Shown one piece after another: positions 45,717 to 54,490 of a stretch of 64,000 nucleotides of DNA (position 1 is the first letter of the stretch; each line of letters opens with the position of its first letter). A program made the translations under genes and the position numbers. Origin of the DNA: G963674665 sp964609625 (GTDB lineage Bacteria; Desulfobacterota; Desulfovibrionia; Desulfovibrionales; Desulfovibrionaceae); NCBI GenBank assembly GCA_964609625.1, contig CAZSRS010000005.1, forward strand, positions 62,001 through 126,000, given 5' to 3'. The notes below the pieces were generated by a model that was given only the letters and a program-made list of their open reading frames with translations, searched no databases and was not told the origin of the DNA.

Positions 45717-46496
45717 TTACCAGATCATGCGCATCTGCACACCCTTGCCCGAGATATATTCCTTGATCTCGCGGATGCTGTACTCGCCGTAGTGCACGAT
45801 GGAGGCGATGAGCGCGGCCGAGGCCTTGCCCTGGGTCAGGGCCTGGTACATGTGCTCCGGGTTGCCCGCGCCGCCCGAGGCGATGATCGGGATGCCCACG
45901 GCCTCGCTGATCATGCGCGTCAGGGTGAGTTCGTAGCCGTCCTTGGTGCCGTCGGCGTCGATGGAGTTGAGGCAGATTTCGCCGGCGCCCAGCGCCTCAA
46001 CGGTCTTGGCCCAGTCCAGGGCGTCCAGGCCCATGGGCTTGCGCCCCCCGTGGATGACCACTTCGTAGCCCGAGGGGATGGCCTTGGACTTTTCCACGCG
46101 CTTGACATCCATGCCCACTACCACGCACTGGGAGCCGAAGGCGGCGGCGCCCTCGCTGATGATGTCCGGGTTCTTCACGGCGGCTGAATTCACCGAGACC
46201 TTTTCGGCGCCGGCCAGGAGCACGCGGCGCATGTCGCTCACCGAAGAGATGCCCCCGCCTACGGAAAAGGGGATGAAGATGGTCTCGGCCACGCGCTCCA
46301 CCACGTCGAGGAAGATGCCACGGTCCTCGTGGGAGGCGGTGATGTCGTAGAACACGATCTCGTCGGCACCGGCCTCGTAGTAAGCGCGGGCCGACTCCAC
46401 CGGGTCGCCGATGTCGATGTTGTCCACGAACTTCACGCCTTTGGTCAGCCTGCCGTCACGGACGTCCAGACAGGGAATGATCCGTTTGGAGAGCAT
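45717..46496 (-). CDS. hisF: HisF, imidazole glycerol phosphate synthase cyclase subunit
   Basis: 259 residues of TIM-barrel fold with the two catalytic aspartates in IIPCLDVRDGRLTKG and LNSIDADGTKDGYELTL, and phosphate sites VGGGISS and IASGGAGN. With HisH it makes imidazole glycerol phosphate and AICAR. The longer open frame to 47894 is an artefact of antisense coding. Its ATG overlaps the TGA of hisH by one base. No other histidine genes are in the window. Confidence 0.95.
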   Translation of the reverse strand: MLSKRIIPCLDVRDGRLTKGVKFVDNIDIGDPVESARAYYEAGADEIVFYDITASHEDRGIFLDVVERVAETIFIPFSVGGGISSVSDMRRVLLAGAEKVSVNSAAVKNPDIISEGAAAFGSQCVVVGMDVKRVEKSKAIPSGYEVVIHGGRKPMGLDALDWAKTVEALGAGEICLNSIDADGTKDGYELTLTRMISEAVGIPIIASGGAGNPEHMYQALTQGKASAALIASIVHYGEYSIREIKEYISGKGVQMRMIW

Positions 46497-47128
46497 CAGG
46501 CAGCCTCCTGGCAATAGGTGTAGAAATTTTTCAGCAGTTGCAGGCCGGGGCGACCACTCTTTTCCGGATGGAACTGCACCGCCCACAGGCCAGGAGCGCC
46601 GTGCAGAGAGCAGAAATGTCGGCCGTAGGTGGTGAGCCCGATGATGTAGTCCGCCTTGGGATTGGGGTAGTAGCTGTGCACGAAATAGAACTCCGCGCGG
46701 GGGTCGATGCCGGTAAACAGCTCGCATTCCTTTTGCAACTGCACGCGGTTCCAGCCCATGTGCGGCACGCGGATGGGCGTTCCGTCCTCTTCGGTCCAGG
46801 CGGGGTTGAAGAGCACACACTGGCCGGGGATGATGCCCAGGGCCTTGGTGTTGTTCTCCTGGCTGTATTCCAGCAGGATCTGGCAGCCCACGCAGATGCC
46901 CAGCAGCGGCTTGTCCGCCTGGACCTGCTCCTTGATCACCTGGTCCAGTCCCGAGGTGGTGAGTTCGTCCATGGCTTGGCCGGCGGCGCCCACACCAGGA
47001 AAGATAATGCCCTTGGAGCGGGCGATGGTCGCCGGATCGGCCGTAATGGTGCAAGGTATTTCCAGATAATCCAAAGCACGGCGGACACTGGTCTGGTTTC
47101 CGGCCTTGTAGTCGAGTATCGCGAGCAT
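46496..47128 (-). CDS. hisH: HisH, imidazole glycerol phosphate synthase glutaminase subunit
   Basis: 210 residues from the ATG at 47128. Class-I glutamine amidotransferase: LAILDYKAGNQTSVRRALDYL, oxyanion loop FPGVGAAGQAM, nucleophile elbow LLGICVGCQILLEYS and the His/Glu pair in AVQFHPEKSG. It delivers ammonia to HisF. In LPS loci HisH/HisF-like pairs can serve a sugar-amidotransferase instead, and a glycan cluster is divergent next door, but the HisF catalytic residues favour histidine synthesis. Confidence 0.93.
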   Translation of the reverse strand: MLAILDYKAGNQTSVRRALDYLEIPCTITADPATIARSKGIIFPGVGAAGQAMDELTTSGLDQVIKEQVQADKPLLGICVGCQILLEYSQENNTKALGIIPGQCVLFNPAWTEEDGTPIRVPHMGWNRVQLQKECELFTGIDPRAEFYFVHSYYPNPKADYIIGLTTYGRHFCSLHGAPGLWAVQFHPEKSGRPGLQLLKNFYTYCQEAA

Positions 47129-47366
47129 GCGGGCACTCCTCGTTGAAAAACTGGTGGGTGGCGTTGTGTGGCCTACCAACGCCAGGCCCGGAGCGCAACT
47201 GTTTTTCCGCCCTGTATTGCATTTTCTGCATCGATACAACCATCTTTGTGAATTTCTGTAAAGAATACAGCTCCATGTTTGGGATAATCGACGTGCGGTG
47301 ACGGCAATATCCCGTGCATGGCCGGAACTCCTTCCCCAGGGGCGTGCTTTGTCGTAGACTCAGGGC
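47129..47366. promoter_or_regulatory. Divergent promoter region hisH / asnB
   Basis: 238 bases between divergent starts. A perfect 5-bp inverted repeat CTGTA/TACAG around AAGAA lies near 47258-47272. A looser TGTAT...ATACA symmetry flanking TTTTC lies near 47212-47237. No convincing -35/-10 pair can be named. Confidence 0.3.
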
Positions 47367-49346
47367 ATGTGCGGCATCGCTGGATTCTGGGGTCCGCCCG
47401 CGCCGGTGGAGCATCTTGCCCCCATCTTGCGGGACATGACCCGAAGCTTGGCCCATCGCGGCCCGGACGGAGAGGGAACATGGTCCGCGCCCCAGGACGG
47501 CCTGGGCTTTGCCCACACCCGTCTGGCCATCCTCGACCTTTCCCACGCGGGGCGGCAGCCCATGTCCTCGGCCTGCGGCAGGTATTGGATCGTCTGCAAC
47601 GGCGAAATCTACAACTTCATGGAGCTGCGCGCGGCGCTGGAACAGGAGGGTCACGCTCCCCCAGGGGGCTGGCGGAGCCGCTGCGACACCGAGCCTCTGC
47701 TCCAGGCCGTGGTTGTTTGGGGTGTGGAGCGGGCACTGGGGCGCTGCATCGGCATGTTCGCCTTGGCCCTTTGGGACAGCCGTGACAAACGGCTCTGGTT
47801 GGCGCGGGACCGCATGGGCGTCAAACCCCTGTACTTCGGCTGGTGCGGAGACAGCTTGGCCTTTGGCTCGGAACTCAAGGCCCTGCGCTGTCATCCTGGA
47901 TTCCAGCCCCGCATTTCCAGGGCCGGCCTGGAGCAGTACCTGCGTCTAACCTGTGTGCCGGCGTCGGGCAGCATCTTCCAGGGGGTGTACAAGCTCCCGC
48001 CTGGGGCGATACTCTGTTTCGATCAGACCGATATCCTGGACCGGCGTGTGCCCCGCCCCCGCTTCTATTGGAGCTTGGCTGAAGTCATGGAACAGGGGCG
48101 ACAGGCGCCGCTGCACGGCGACGAAGAGGAAATCACGGACGAGCTGGAGCGTCTGCTGCTGGACGCCGTGCGGCTGCGGCTCATCTCTGACGCACCTCTC
48201 GGTGCTTTCCTCTCAGGAGGGGTGGATTCCTCCACCGTGGTGGCGCTCATGCGAGAGCTGGGGGCGCGGCCGGTGCGGGCCTTCTGCATCGGGTCCCAGG
48301 CCAAGGGCTTCAACGAGGCCCACTGGGCCCGCGCCGTGGCCAAGCGTTTGGAGATCGAGCATTGCGAGCTGGTGGTCACGCCGCCCCAAGCCTTGGGCGT
48401 GATCCCGGAGCTGCCGCGCATCTATGACGAACCCTTTGCCGATTTCTCCCAGGTGCCCATGCTTCTGGTCTCCAGACTGGCGCGGCGGGAGGTGGCGGTC
48501 TGCCTTTCGGGCGACGGCGGCGACGAACTCTTCGGCGGCTACAACCGCCACTTCCACGGTCCACGGCTCTGGAGCAGGCTGCATGAACTGCCCCTGCCGT
48601 TGCGGCGGGTCCTGGCCAAAATCCTGCGCGGCCCGGCCGAGGTCTTGCTGGCCGGTACGTATGCCATGTTCACGCCCAGGGCGCGCCGCCCACTGCATTT
48701 GGGGCACAAGGTACATCAGGCGGTGCAGGCCCTGCCCGCGGCTGACATGGAGGCGTTCTATCGGGCACTGGTTTCGGCTTGGCCCGAGCCCGAGGACCTG
48801 CTGGCCGAGGCGAGGTCCGTCGTGTTGGACCCTGTTTTGGAGGCATTGACACCTCCCCCGTGTGCCGGGAACTTGGATTGCACCTCCTGGATCATGGCCA
48901 GGGACCAGGCCGAGTACCTGCCCGACGACATCCTGACCAAGCTGGACCGGGCAAGCATGGCCGTTGGGCTGGAAGCCAGGGAGCCGCTCCTGGACCACCG
49001 GTTGGTGGAGTTTTCCTGGCGTCTGCCCCTGGAAATGAAGATCGGTGGCGCGGTGCAGGCCGGTCAGGGCAAGCGGATCCTGCGTCGCGTGCTGGCCCGG
49101 CGCCTGCCTGCTGACCTGGTGGAGCGCCCCAAGCAGGGGTTTGGCCTGCCCCTGGCGGAGTGGTTGCGCGACCCTCTGCGCGAGTGGGCCGATGCCTTGC
49201 TCGCGCCGTCCGAACTGGATGCGGGCGGGTTCCGGTCCGCGCCCATACACCGGGCCTGGCAGGCGCATCTGAAAGGGCGTGACGCGTCCAGGCGGCTTTG
49301 GACCGTGCTCATGTACCAGGCCTGGCGTCGGGAGCACGGACTGTGA
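47367..49346 (+). CDS. asnB: Glutamine-dependent asparagine synthetase, AsnB/WbpS-type
   Basis: 659 residues. N-terminal Ntn glutaminase starting MCGIAGFWG with nucleophilic Cys2, then SLAHRGPDGEG and CNGEIYNF. The C-terminal synthetase domain has the ATP pyrophosphatase P-loop LGAFLSGGVDSSTVVALM. It could make asparagine. Its translational coupling (GTGA overlap) to a glycosyltransferase in a glycan cluster suggests, as for P. aeruginosa WbpS and exosortase-linked AsnB, that it amidates an acidic sugar or a surface polymer. Substrate choice cannot be read here. Confidence 0.93.
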   Translation: MCGIAGFWGPPAPVEHLAPILRDMTRSLAHRGPDGEGTWSAPQDGLGFAHTRLAILDLSHAGRQPMSSACGRYWIVCNGEIYNFMELRAALEQEGHAPPGGWRSRCDTEPLLQAVVVWGVERALGRCIGMFALALWDSRDKRLWLARDRMGVKPLYFGWCGDSLAFGSELKALRCHPGFQPRISRAGLEQYLRLTCVPASGSIFQGVYKLPPGAILCFDQTDILDRRVPRPRFYWSLAEVMEQGRQAPLHGDEEEITDELERLLLDAVRLRLISDAPLGAFLSGGVDSSTVVALMRELGARPVRAFCIGSQAKGFNEAHWARAVAKRLEIEHCELVVTPPQALGVIPELPRIYDEPFADFSQVPMLLVSRLARREVAVCLSGDGGDELFGGYNRHFHGPRLWSRLHELPLPLRRVLAKILRGPAEVLLAGTYAMFTPRARRPLHLGHKVHQAVQALPAADMEAFYRALVSAWPEPEDLLAEARSVVLDPVLEALTPPPCAGNLDCTSWIMARDQAEYLPDDILTKLDRASMAVGLEAREPLLDHRLVEFSWRLPLEMKIGGAVQAGQGKRILRRVLARRLPADLVERPKQGFGLPLAEWLRDPLREWADALLAPSELDAGGFRSAPIHRAWQAHLKGRDASRRLWTVLMYQAWRREHGL

Positions 49347-50527
49347 GCCGGTCACACCGCGTGCTGCTGATCTCGGTGCTGGACAGGAACATTCTGCTCT
49401 TCCGGCGGCAACTGATTCTGGCCCTGCAAGAGCGGGGAGCTGAAGTGCAGGTCTGCGTGCCCGAAGGCGAATGCACGGGGCAGTTGCGGGACCTGGGCGT
49501 CCGGCTGCTGCCCTTTCCCTTGCAACGCGGCAGTCTGCGCCCCGATTTCCTGTGTTGGGCGGTGCGGGGGGTGCGTCATGCCGTGGACCAGGGCGCGCCG
49601 GAGGTGGTGCACAGCTTCACGCACCAGGCCAACGTCATCACCGGACTGGCTTTGGCGCTGCCCCTGCGGCACAGGCCGCGAGTGCTGGTGCAGACGGTCT
49701 CGGGCCTGGGCGCGCTGTACCTCCGCACGGACCCGTTGCGAATGATACTGCGTCGCCTGGTGCGATGGGCTTATTGCCGTCGTTTTCCGGGGCGTCGCGC
49801 CCTGGTGTTCCAGAATAGTGACGACCTGGAGCAGTTCCGGGAACAAGGGCTCCCGCCCGGCGCCGATGTCCTCTGTATTCGAGGGAGCGGCGTGGATTTG
49901 GAACGATTCCGCCCCGACGTGCTGACGGCTGCCCAGCGGACAGAAAAGCGCCGGGAATTGGGCATCGATCCCGAGCGCGTGCTTCTGACCATGGCGGCCA
50001 GGCTGCTGCGGGACAAGGGCGCGCTGGAGTTTGCGACCGCTGCGGGGAGTCTGACCAGGCGACATCCCGAGGCCGTGTTCCTGCTGGTCGGCGCCGAGGA
50101 TCCGGGCAACCCCGCGGCTTTGCGCCCCGGCGAATTGTCTGGGCTGCGGCAGTTCCCCAACCTTTGTCTGCTCGGTTGGCGTGATGACATGCCCGAGATA
50201 TGGAATTGCAGCGACGTGGCGGTGCTGCCTTCCTTTCGCGAGGGCCTGCCCGTGAGTCTGCAGGAGGCCATGGCCTGCGGCCTGCCAGTGCTCGCCACCA
50301 ACGTGCCGGGCTGCCGCGAGGCAGTGGAGCATGGGGTAACCGGCCTACTCACGCCCCAGGCTGATGCGGCAACTCTTGCCGCGGCCATGGAGGAGCTGAT
50401 AACGGACAGGGACAAACGACGCGCCATGGGGCGGGCCGGCCGCGCCAAAGCCTGCCGGGAATTCGACGGCGCACGTATCGCCTTGGAGCACATCGCCCTG
50501 TATGAGCGACTTCTCGCCAATGCATGA
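49343..50527 (+). CDS. Family 4 glycosyltransferase (GT-B)
   Basis: 394 residues from a GTG at 49343 overlapping the asnB stop. GT-B fold with N-terminal acceptor domain (VVHSFTHQANVITGLALAL) and C-terminal donor domain: LTMAARLLRDKGALEFATAA, then FLLVGAEDPGNP, and the E-x7-E motif in LPSFREGLPVSLQEAMACG. Resembles PglA/WecA-cluster type transferases that add hexosamine or hexose to a lipid carrier. Donor and linkage unknown. Confidence 0.92.
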   Translation: MSRSHRVLLISVLDRNILLFRRQLILALQERGAEVQVCVPEGECTGQLRDLGVRLLPFPLQRGSLRPDFLCWAVRGVRHAVDQGAPEVVHSFTHQANVITGLALALPLRHRPRVLVQTVSGLGALYLRTDPLRMILRRLVRWAYCRRFPGRRALVFQNSDDLEQFREQGLPPGADVLCIRGSGVDLERFRPDVLTAAQRTEKRRELGIDPERVLLTMAARLLRDKGALEFATAAGSLTRRHPEAVFLLVGAEDPGNPAALRPGELSGLRQFPNLCLLGWRDDMPEIWNCSDVAVLPSFREGLPVSLQEAMACGLPVLATNVPGCREAVEHGVTGLLTPQADAATLAAAMEELITDRDKRRAMGRAGRAKACREFDGARIALEHIALYERLLANA

Positions 50528-51173
50528 CAGCCACGGATTGGAGCGTAAACGCCCCCCATATCCCAAGCGCGGTCTTGATTTCGCCGCGGGCCTGCTGCTG
50601 CTTCCGCTGTGGTTGCCCCTGCTGGTGCTCCTGTCCCTAATCTGCCTGATCGTGCAGGGTCGACCCGTGTTCTTTGTGCAACGCAGGCCCGGCTTGCTGG
50701 GCCGCCCCTTTTCCCTGTACAAGCTGCGGACCATGCGCCCCGGTCCTGGGGGCGGCCATGCCAATGCGGCTGTGGGAAGTCCAAAGGCCGAGGCCGCCCG
50801 CACCACGCGGTTGGGGCGGTTGCTGCGCGCCACGCATCTGGATGAGCTGCCGGGCTTTGTGAACGTGTTGCGCGGGGACATGAGCCTGGTGGGGCCGCGC
50901 CCCCTGCTCATGGAGTACCTGCCCCTGTACGACGGCAGGCAGATGCGCCGGCACGCCGTCAGACCAGGGCTGACCGGCCTGGCCCAAATCTGCGGAGGCA
51001 ACGTCTTGTCCTGGGAACTGAACTTCGCCCTGGACGTGGCCTATGTGGAAAACCTGAGCTTCGGCCTGGATATGGAGATTCTGCGACATACCTTCTTGAT
51101 GCTGTTTCGGCGCGATGCGGTCGCGCCCAGCCATCGGGAGCCCTTTCGCGGCAATCGGAGGCAGGGGGCATGA
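50502..51173 (+). CDS. PglC-like bacterial sugar transferase (phosphoglycosyl transferase)
   Basis: 223 residues. It overlaps the preceding gene if the ATG at 50502 is used (ATG 50520 possible). One N-terminal re-entrant helix (FAAGLLLLPLWLPLLVLLSL), then PVFFVQRRPGLLGRPFSLYK, TRLGRLLRATHLDELPGFVN, and LVGPRPLLMEYL with RPGLTGLAQI. This is the monotopic PGT superfamily that transfers a sugar-1-phosphate to undecaprenyl phosphate; its Asp-Glu dyad is in HLDELP. First membrane step of the glycan. PglD- and PglE-like genes follow. Confidence 0.93.
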   Translation: MSDFSPMHDSHGLERKRPPYPKRGLDFAAGLLLLPLWLPLLVLLSLICLIVQGRPVFFVQRRPGLLGRPFSLYKLRTMRPGPGGGHANAAVGSPKAEAARTTRLGRLLRATHLDELPGFVNVLRGDMSLVGPRPLLMEYLPLYDGRQMRRHAVRPGLTGLAQICGGNVLSWELNFALDVAYVENLSFGLDMEILRHTFLMLFRRDAVAPSHREPFRGNRRQGA

Positions 51174-51793
51174 GTCGACCGTTGTGTATTCTCGGCGCCG
51201 GAGGTCAGGGCCGGGTGGTGCTGGACGCCGCACGCACGACCCGGCTCTTCCCGGAATACTTCTTCGTGGATCAGGAGTCCGCGCTGCACGGCACGCTGGT
51301 CATGGGCGCCCTGGTGCTGGCGGAACTCCCACCTCCAGGGAAAGTGGTCGTGCACGTGGCCCTTGGCCACAACCGCCGCAGGCTGGAGTTGCTGGACGAG
51401 CTGCTCGCTCGGGGCTACGTAGCTCCCCCACTGGTGCACGAACGCGCCTGGGTATCCCCCCACGCCCGTCTGGAGCCGGGGAGCGTGGTACTGGCCATGG
51501 CCGCGGTCAATTGCGGCGCCGTGATCGAGCGGGGGGTGATCGTGAACACTGCGGCCGTGGTGGAGCACGACTGCCTGTTGCAGGCCGGGGTCCACGTCGC
51601 GCCGGGCTGCCGTCTCTCTGGCGGGGTCCTGGTGGGCAGTTGCGCCCACTTGGGTACAGGCGCCAGCACCCGGCAAGGCGTATGCATCGGCCAGGATGCC
51701 CTAGTGGGAGCGGGGGCGGTGGTGGTGGCCGACGTGCCGGAGAAAGCCATCGTGGCCGGGGTGCCGGCCAAGCCCCTTGCAGGGCGGGAGTAG
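51170..51793 (+). CDS. PglD/NeuD-like sugar O- or N-acetyltransferase (left-handed beta-helix)
   Basis: 207 residues. An N-terminal Rossmann-like region (CILGAGGQGRVVLDAAR) is followed by hexapeptide repeats from about 90 on (GAVIERGVIVNTAAVVEHDC, then ASTRQGVCIGQDALVGAGAV), ending VAGVPAKPLAG. PglD acetylates UDP-4-amino-sugar with acetyl-CoA; the histidine of VEHDC is the catalytic base in that family. ATGA overlap with the PglC-like gene. Together with the next gene it suggests synthesis of a diacetamido sugar. Confidence 0.92.
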   Translation: MSRPLCILGAGGQGRVVLDAARTTRLFPEYFFVDQESALHGTLVMGALVLAELPPPGKVVVHVALGHNRRRLELLDELLARGYVAPPLVHERAWVSPHARLEPGSVVLAMAAVNCGAVIERGVIVNTAAVVEHDCLLQAGVHVAPGCRLSGGVLVGSCAHLGTGASTRQGVCIGQDALVGAGAVVVADVPEKAIVAGVPAKPLAGRE

Positions 51794-51796
51794 GGC

Positions 51797-52960
51797 ATGG
51801 GCAAACGCATTTTTCTCTCCCCTCCGGCCTGCGGCGCGGAAGAACTGGAGGCCGTGCGCTACGCCCTGGAGAGCGGGTATCTCGCACCCCTCGGTCCGGA
51901 CGTGGAGGCCTTCGAACAGGAGCTGGCAGCGGTCTGCGCAGTGCCACATGTCGTGGCTGTGCAGTCGGGTACCGCTGCTCTGCACCTGGCCCTGCTCGCG
52001 GCCGGGGTGGCTCGCGGCGACAGCGTATTCTGCTCGGACGTGACCTTCGTGGCCACGGCCATGTCCATTCTTTACTGCGGCGCCACGCCGGTGTTCATCG
52101 ATGCGGATATTACCACCTGGAACATGGATTCCGTGATTCTTGAGCAGGCCCTGCTGCAGGCCGCGAACCGCAACGCCCTGCCCAAGGCTGTGCTCCTGGT
52201 GCACGCTTTGGGCTTGCCCGCCGACGCCCCCAGGGTGATGAAAATCTGCGCGCGCTTCGGCGTACCCTGCATCGAGGACGCGGCCGACATCCTTGGCGGG
52301 CGTGTGGGGGAGCGCCTCGCGGGGGGGCACGGGCGCATGGCGGTCCTGTCCTTCAACGGCAACAAGATCGTCAGTGCCTCGTCCGGCGGCGCGCTGCTCT
52401 GCCAGGACGGTCGGGACGCGGCTCGAGCCCGGCACCTGGCCTCCATGGCCCGGCTGCCCGGTACCTTCTATGAGTATGCGGAGCCGGGCTTTTCCTACGG
52501 CCTGAGCAACATCTGCGCGGCCGTGGGGCGCGCCCAATTGCGCCGCCTGGATGAGCGGCTGGCGAAAAAGGAAGCCATCTTCAACGCTTACGTAGAGCGG
52601 CTGGCAGGCCGGGCACAAGTTCAGTTCATGCCCCTCTGGCACGGGGGGCGCCCCAACTACTGGCTCACCTGTGTATCTTTCGGCGCATCCGTTCAGGAAC
52701 TGCTCACAGACGCGACAGCCTTGGCCGAGGCGCGGGTGTTGCGTGACGCGGCCCTGGCGCGGCTGCGTGCTGACGACATCGACGCGCGCCCCATGTGGGT
52801 GCCCATGCACAGGCAGCCGCTATTTCCGGGGGCGCGTTGCCACGGTGGCGCGGTGGGCGACGCGTTGTGCGCCGCCGGCATGCTTCTGCCCTCCGGGGCG
52901 CGGCTCACGGAAGAAGACCTGGACAGGATCTGCGCCCACGTCACGGCAGCGGCGATGTGA
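51797..52960 (+). CDS. PglE-like DegT/DnrJ/EryC1/StrS aminotransferase
   Basis: 387 residues of PLP-dependent sugar aminotransferase. N-terminal AVQSGTAALHLALLAAGV, VTFVATAMSILYCGATPVFID, then CIEDAADILGG, and the PLP lysine in SFNGNKIVSASSGGALL. The family converts keto sugars to amino sugars on UDP; PglE acts at C4 of UDP-4-keto-GlcNAc. It is the last gene of the operon; a PglF-type 4,6-dehydratase is not in the window. It is convergent with the YfiH-like gene, leaving 12 bases. Confidence 0.93.
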   Translation: MGKRIFLSPPACGAEELEAVRYALESGYLAPLGPDVEAFEQELAAVCAVPHVVAVQSGTAALHLALLAAGVARGDSVFCSDVTFVATAMSILYCGATPVFIDADITTWNMDSVILEQALLQAANRNALPKAVLLVHALGLPADAPRVMKICARFGVPCIEDAADILGGRVGERLAGGHGRMAVLSFNGNKIVSASSGGALLCQDGRDAARARHLASMARLPGTFYEYAEPGFSYGLSNICAAVGRAQLRRLDERLAKKEAIFNAYVERLAGRAQVQFMPLWHGGRPNYWLTCVSFGASVQELLTDATALAEARVLRDAALARLRADDIDARPMWVPMHRQPLFPGARCHGGAVGDALCAAGMLLPSGARLTEEDLDRICAHVTAAAM

Positions 52961-52972
52961 CGCCGCCGGGCA

Positions 52973-53731
52973 TCACTCCTCGATCCAGATGCAGTTGGCC
53001 TGGCGGCCGCTTTCCTTGTCCTTGCGATGGGAAAAGAACTGGCGGTGCAGGCTGCGGGTGCAGCAGTCCACGGAGAAGATACGCTCCGGCCTGAGTCCGG
53101 CATGTACGAGTTGGTCCCTGGTAAGCCGCCAGAGGTCCATGGTCTGGGTGGCGGGATCGAAGTAGTCCTGGAATTCCGCCCCCCATTCGCTGTCGAAGTT
53201 CACGAATTCACTGGCCGCAGGTCCCAGGCTCGGGCCGCGCACGGCCAGGAGGTCGTCCGGCGCCAGGCCATAGCGCTGGCAGAAGCGTCGTACCGCGTTA
53301 CCGGGGAAATCCACGCGGTTGCCGCGCCACCCCACGTGCAGGGCCGCGATGTGTTCGCCGGCCGTATGGGTCAGGAGCACGGGCTGGCAATCCGCGGTCT
53401 TGATCACCAGGGCCAGGCCCTTGTGCCTGGTGGCCATGCCGTCGGCCTCGGGCAGGGTCACCCTGGCCTGCCACCCGGTGGGGGGGGCGTCGAAGAGCAT
53501 GGCGTCGCCGTGCACCTGCCGGCACTCCTGCCACTGGCCGAAGCCCAGCTGGCGCTGCAGGGCCTGGCGGTTGGCGAGCACTTGGGGGTCGTTGTAATCG
53601 CCGTTGACAAAGACCACGTTGCCGAAGTCCGTGGGGCCTTCCGGGGTCTTACCGCCAACCAGGCGGGTTTGGAAGGCGCAGCGCACTCTGGGCACTCCGG
53701 GAAAGGCGAATGGGATGCAGATCAGGTCCAT
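52973..53731 (-). CDS. pgeF: YfiH/PgeF-family peptidoglycan editing factor (polyphenol oxidase-like)
   Basis: 252 residues of DUF152 fold. Metal and active-site motifs are visible: QVHGDAM, TADCQPVLLTH, IAALHVGWRGN and GPSLGPAASEF, ending with CTRSLHRQFFSHRKD. In E. coli YfiH corrects misincorporated L-Ser in muropeptides; other homologues act on purine nucleosides. Overlaps the next upstream gene by ten bases. Confidence 0.9.
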   Translation of the reverse strand: MDLICIPFAFPGVPRVRCAFQTRLVGGKTPEGPTDFGNVVFVNGDYNDPQVLANRQALQRQLGFGQWQECRQVHGDAMLFDAPPTGWQARVTLPEADGMATRHKGLALVIKTADCQPVLLTHTAGEHIAALHVGWRGNRVDFPGNAVRRFCQRYGLAPDDLLAVRGPSLGPAASEFVNFDSEWGAEFQDYFDPATQTMDLWRLTRDQLVHAGLRPERIFSVDCCTRSLHRQFFSHRKDKESGRQANCIWIEE

Positions 53732-54324
53732 ACAATCTCCGTTTCGGTGCAGACCATGTGCACGGGTTTGTCCCAGGGCTCGGCCGGCAGGGCGTCCAGG
53801 AGCTGGAAGCCGTAGCAGAGTCCGACGCGGAGGGTCTGCTCCAGCCTCCCTGTGGCGATCAGCCGGTCGTAGTACCCTCCGCCGTACCCCAGCCTGAAGC
53901 CCCGGCGGTCATAGGCCAGGCCCGGGAGCACGGCCAGGTCCACCCGGCACAGGTCGTCTGTCATACACAAGGGGGCGGGTTCCAGGATGCCGAAGGCCCC
54001 GGTCTCCAGCTGATGCACGTCGGCCACTGCAGCCAGCTCCAGTTCGCCGGTGAGGGTGCAGCCATCCGCGGTCTTGAGGCAGCGTGGCAAGAACAGGCGT
54101 TTGCCCGCGTCCCAGGCCTTGCGCATGAGCAGGGAGGTGTCGGTCTCTTTGCGAAAGGCGGCGTAGAGCAGCACGCTTCGAGCCTCGCGCCATACCTGGA
54201 GGCCGAGGAGGCGCGCCTGGGCCTGGAGCCCGTCGGCCTTGGCCCGCTGCTCCGGGAATTCGCCGCGCAGGCGCAGCATTTCCCGCCGCAGGATCTTCTT
54301 GTCGGTTGCTTTTGCTTCGCGCAT
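53722..54324 (-). CDS. 5-formyltetrahydrofolate cyclo-ligase
   Basis: 200 residues of YgfA/MTHFS fold. N-terminal KKILRREMLRLRGEFPEQ, middle FLPRCLKTADGCTLTGELELA and the conserved VLPGLAYDRRGFRLGYGGGYYDRLI, whose glycine/tyrosine-rich loop binds ATP and folate. It converts 5-formyl-THF to methenyl-THF. Ends inside the YfiH-like gene. Divergent from a phosphoesterase gene by 166 bases. Confidence 0.93.
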   Translation of the reverse strand: MREAKATDKKILRREMLRLRGEFPEQRAKADGLQAQARLLGLQVWREARSVLLYAAFRKETDTSLLMRKAWDAGKRLFLPRCLKTADGCTLTGELELAAVADVHQLETGAFGILEPAPLCMTDDLCRVDLAVLPGLAYDRRGFRLGYGGGYYDRLIATGRLEQTLRVGLCYGFQLLDALPAEPWDKPVHMVCTETEIVWT

Positions 54325-54490
54325 GGTCGAATATCACCGGAAGGGCAGGGAGGTGCATTGTTCCAGCCCCTGTTCCGGACCTGTTTCGGAACGGTTCAAG
54401 TACAGTATCCGCTTGAAACCCGCAAGTAAACGAAGCGTCCCTCGGCATGTAACATGCCGGGCACAAGGACAATCCGCAAGGAGTACGGAC

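Noticed and set aside
47129..47366. Alternative role of HisH/HisF as a sugar amidotransferase pair linked to the glycan cluster
   Set aside because: HisF retains both catalytic aspartates in canonical context and the pair is divergent from the cluster, so ordinary histidine synthesis is favoured.
46497..47894. Long upstream extension of the hisF frame
   Set aside because: It overlaps hisH in another frame and then runs antisense to asnB; the true HisF start is at 46496.
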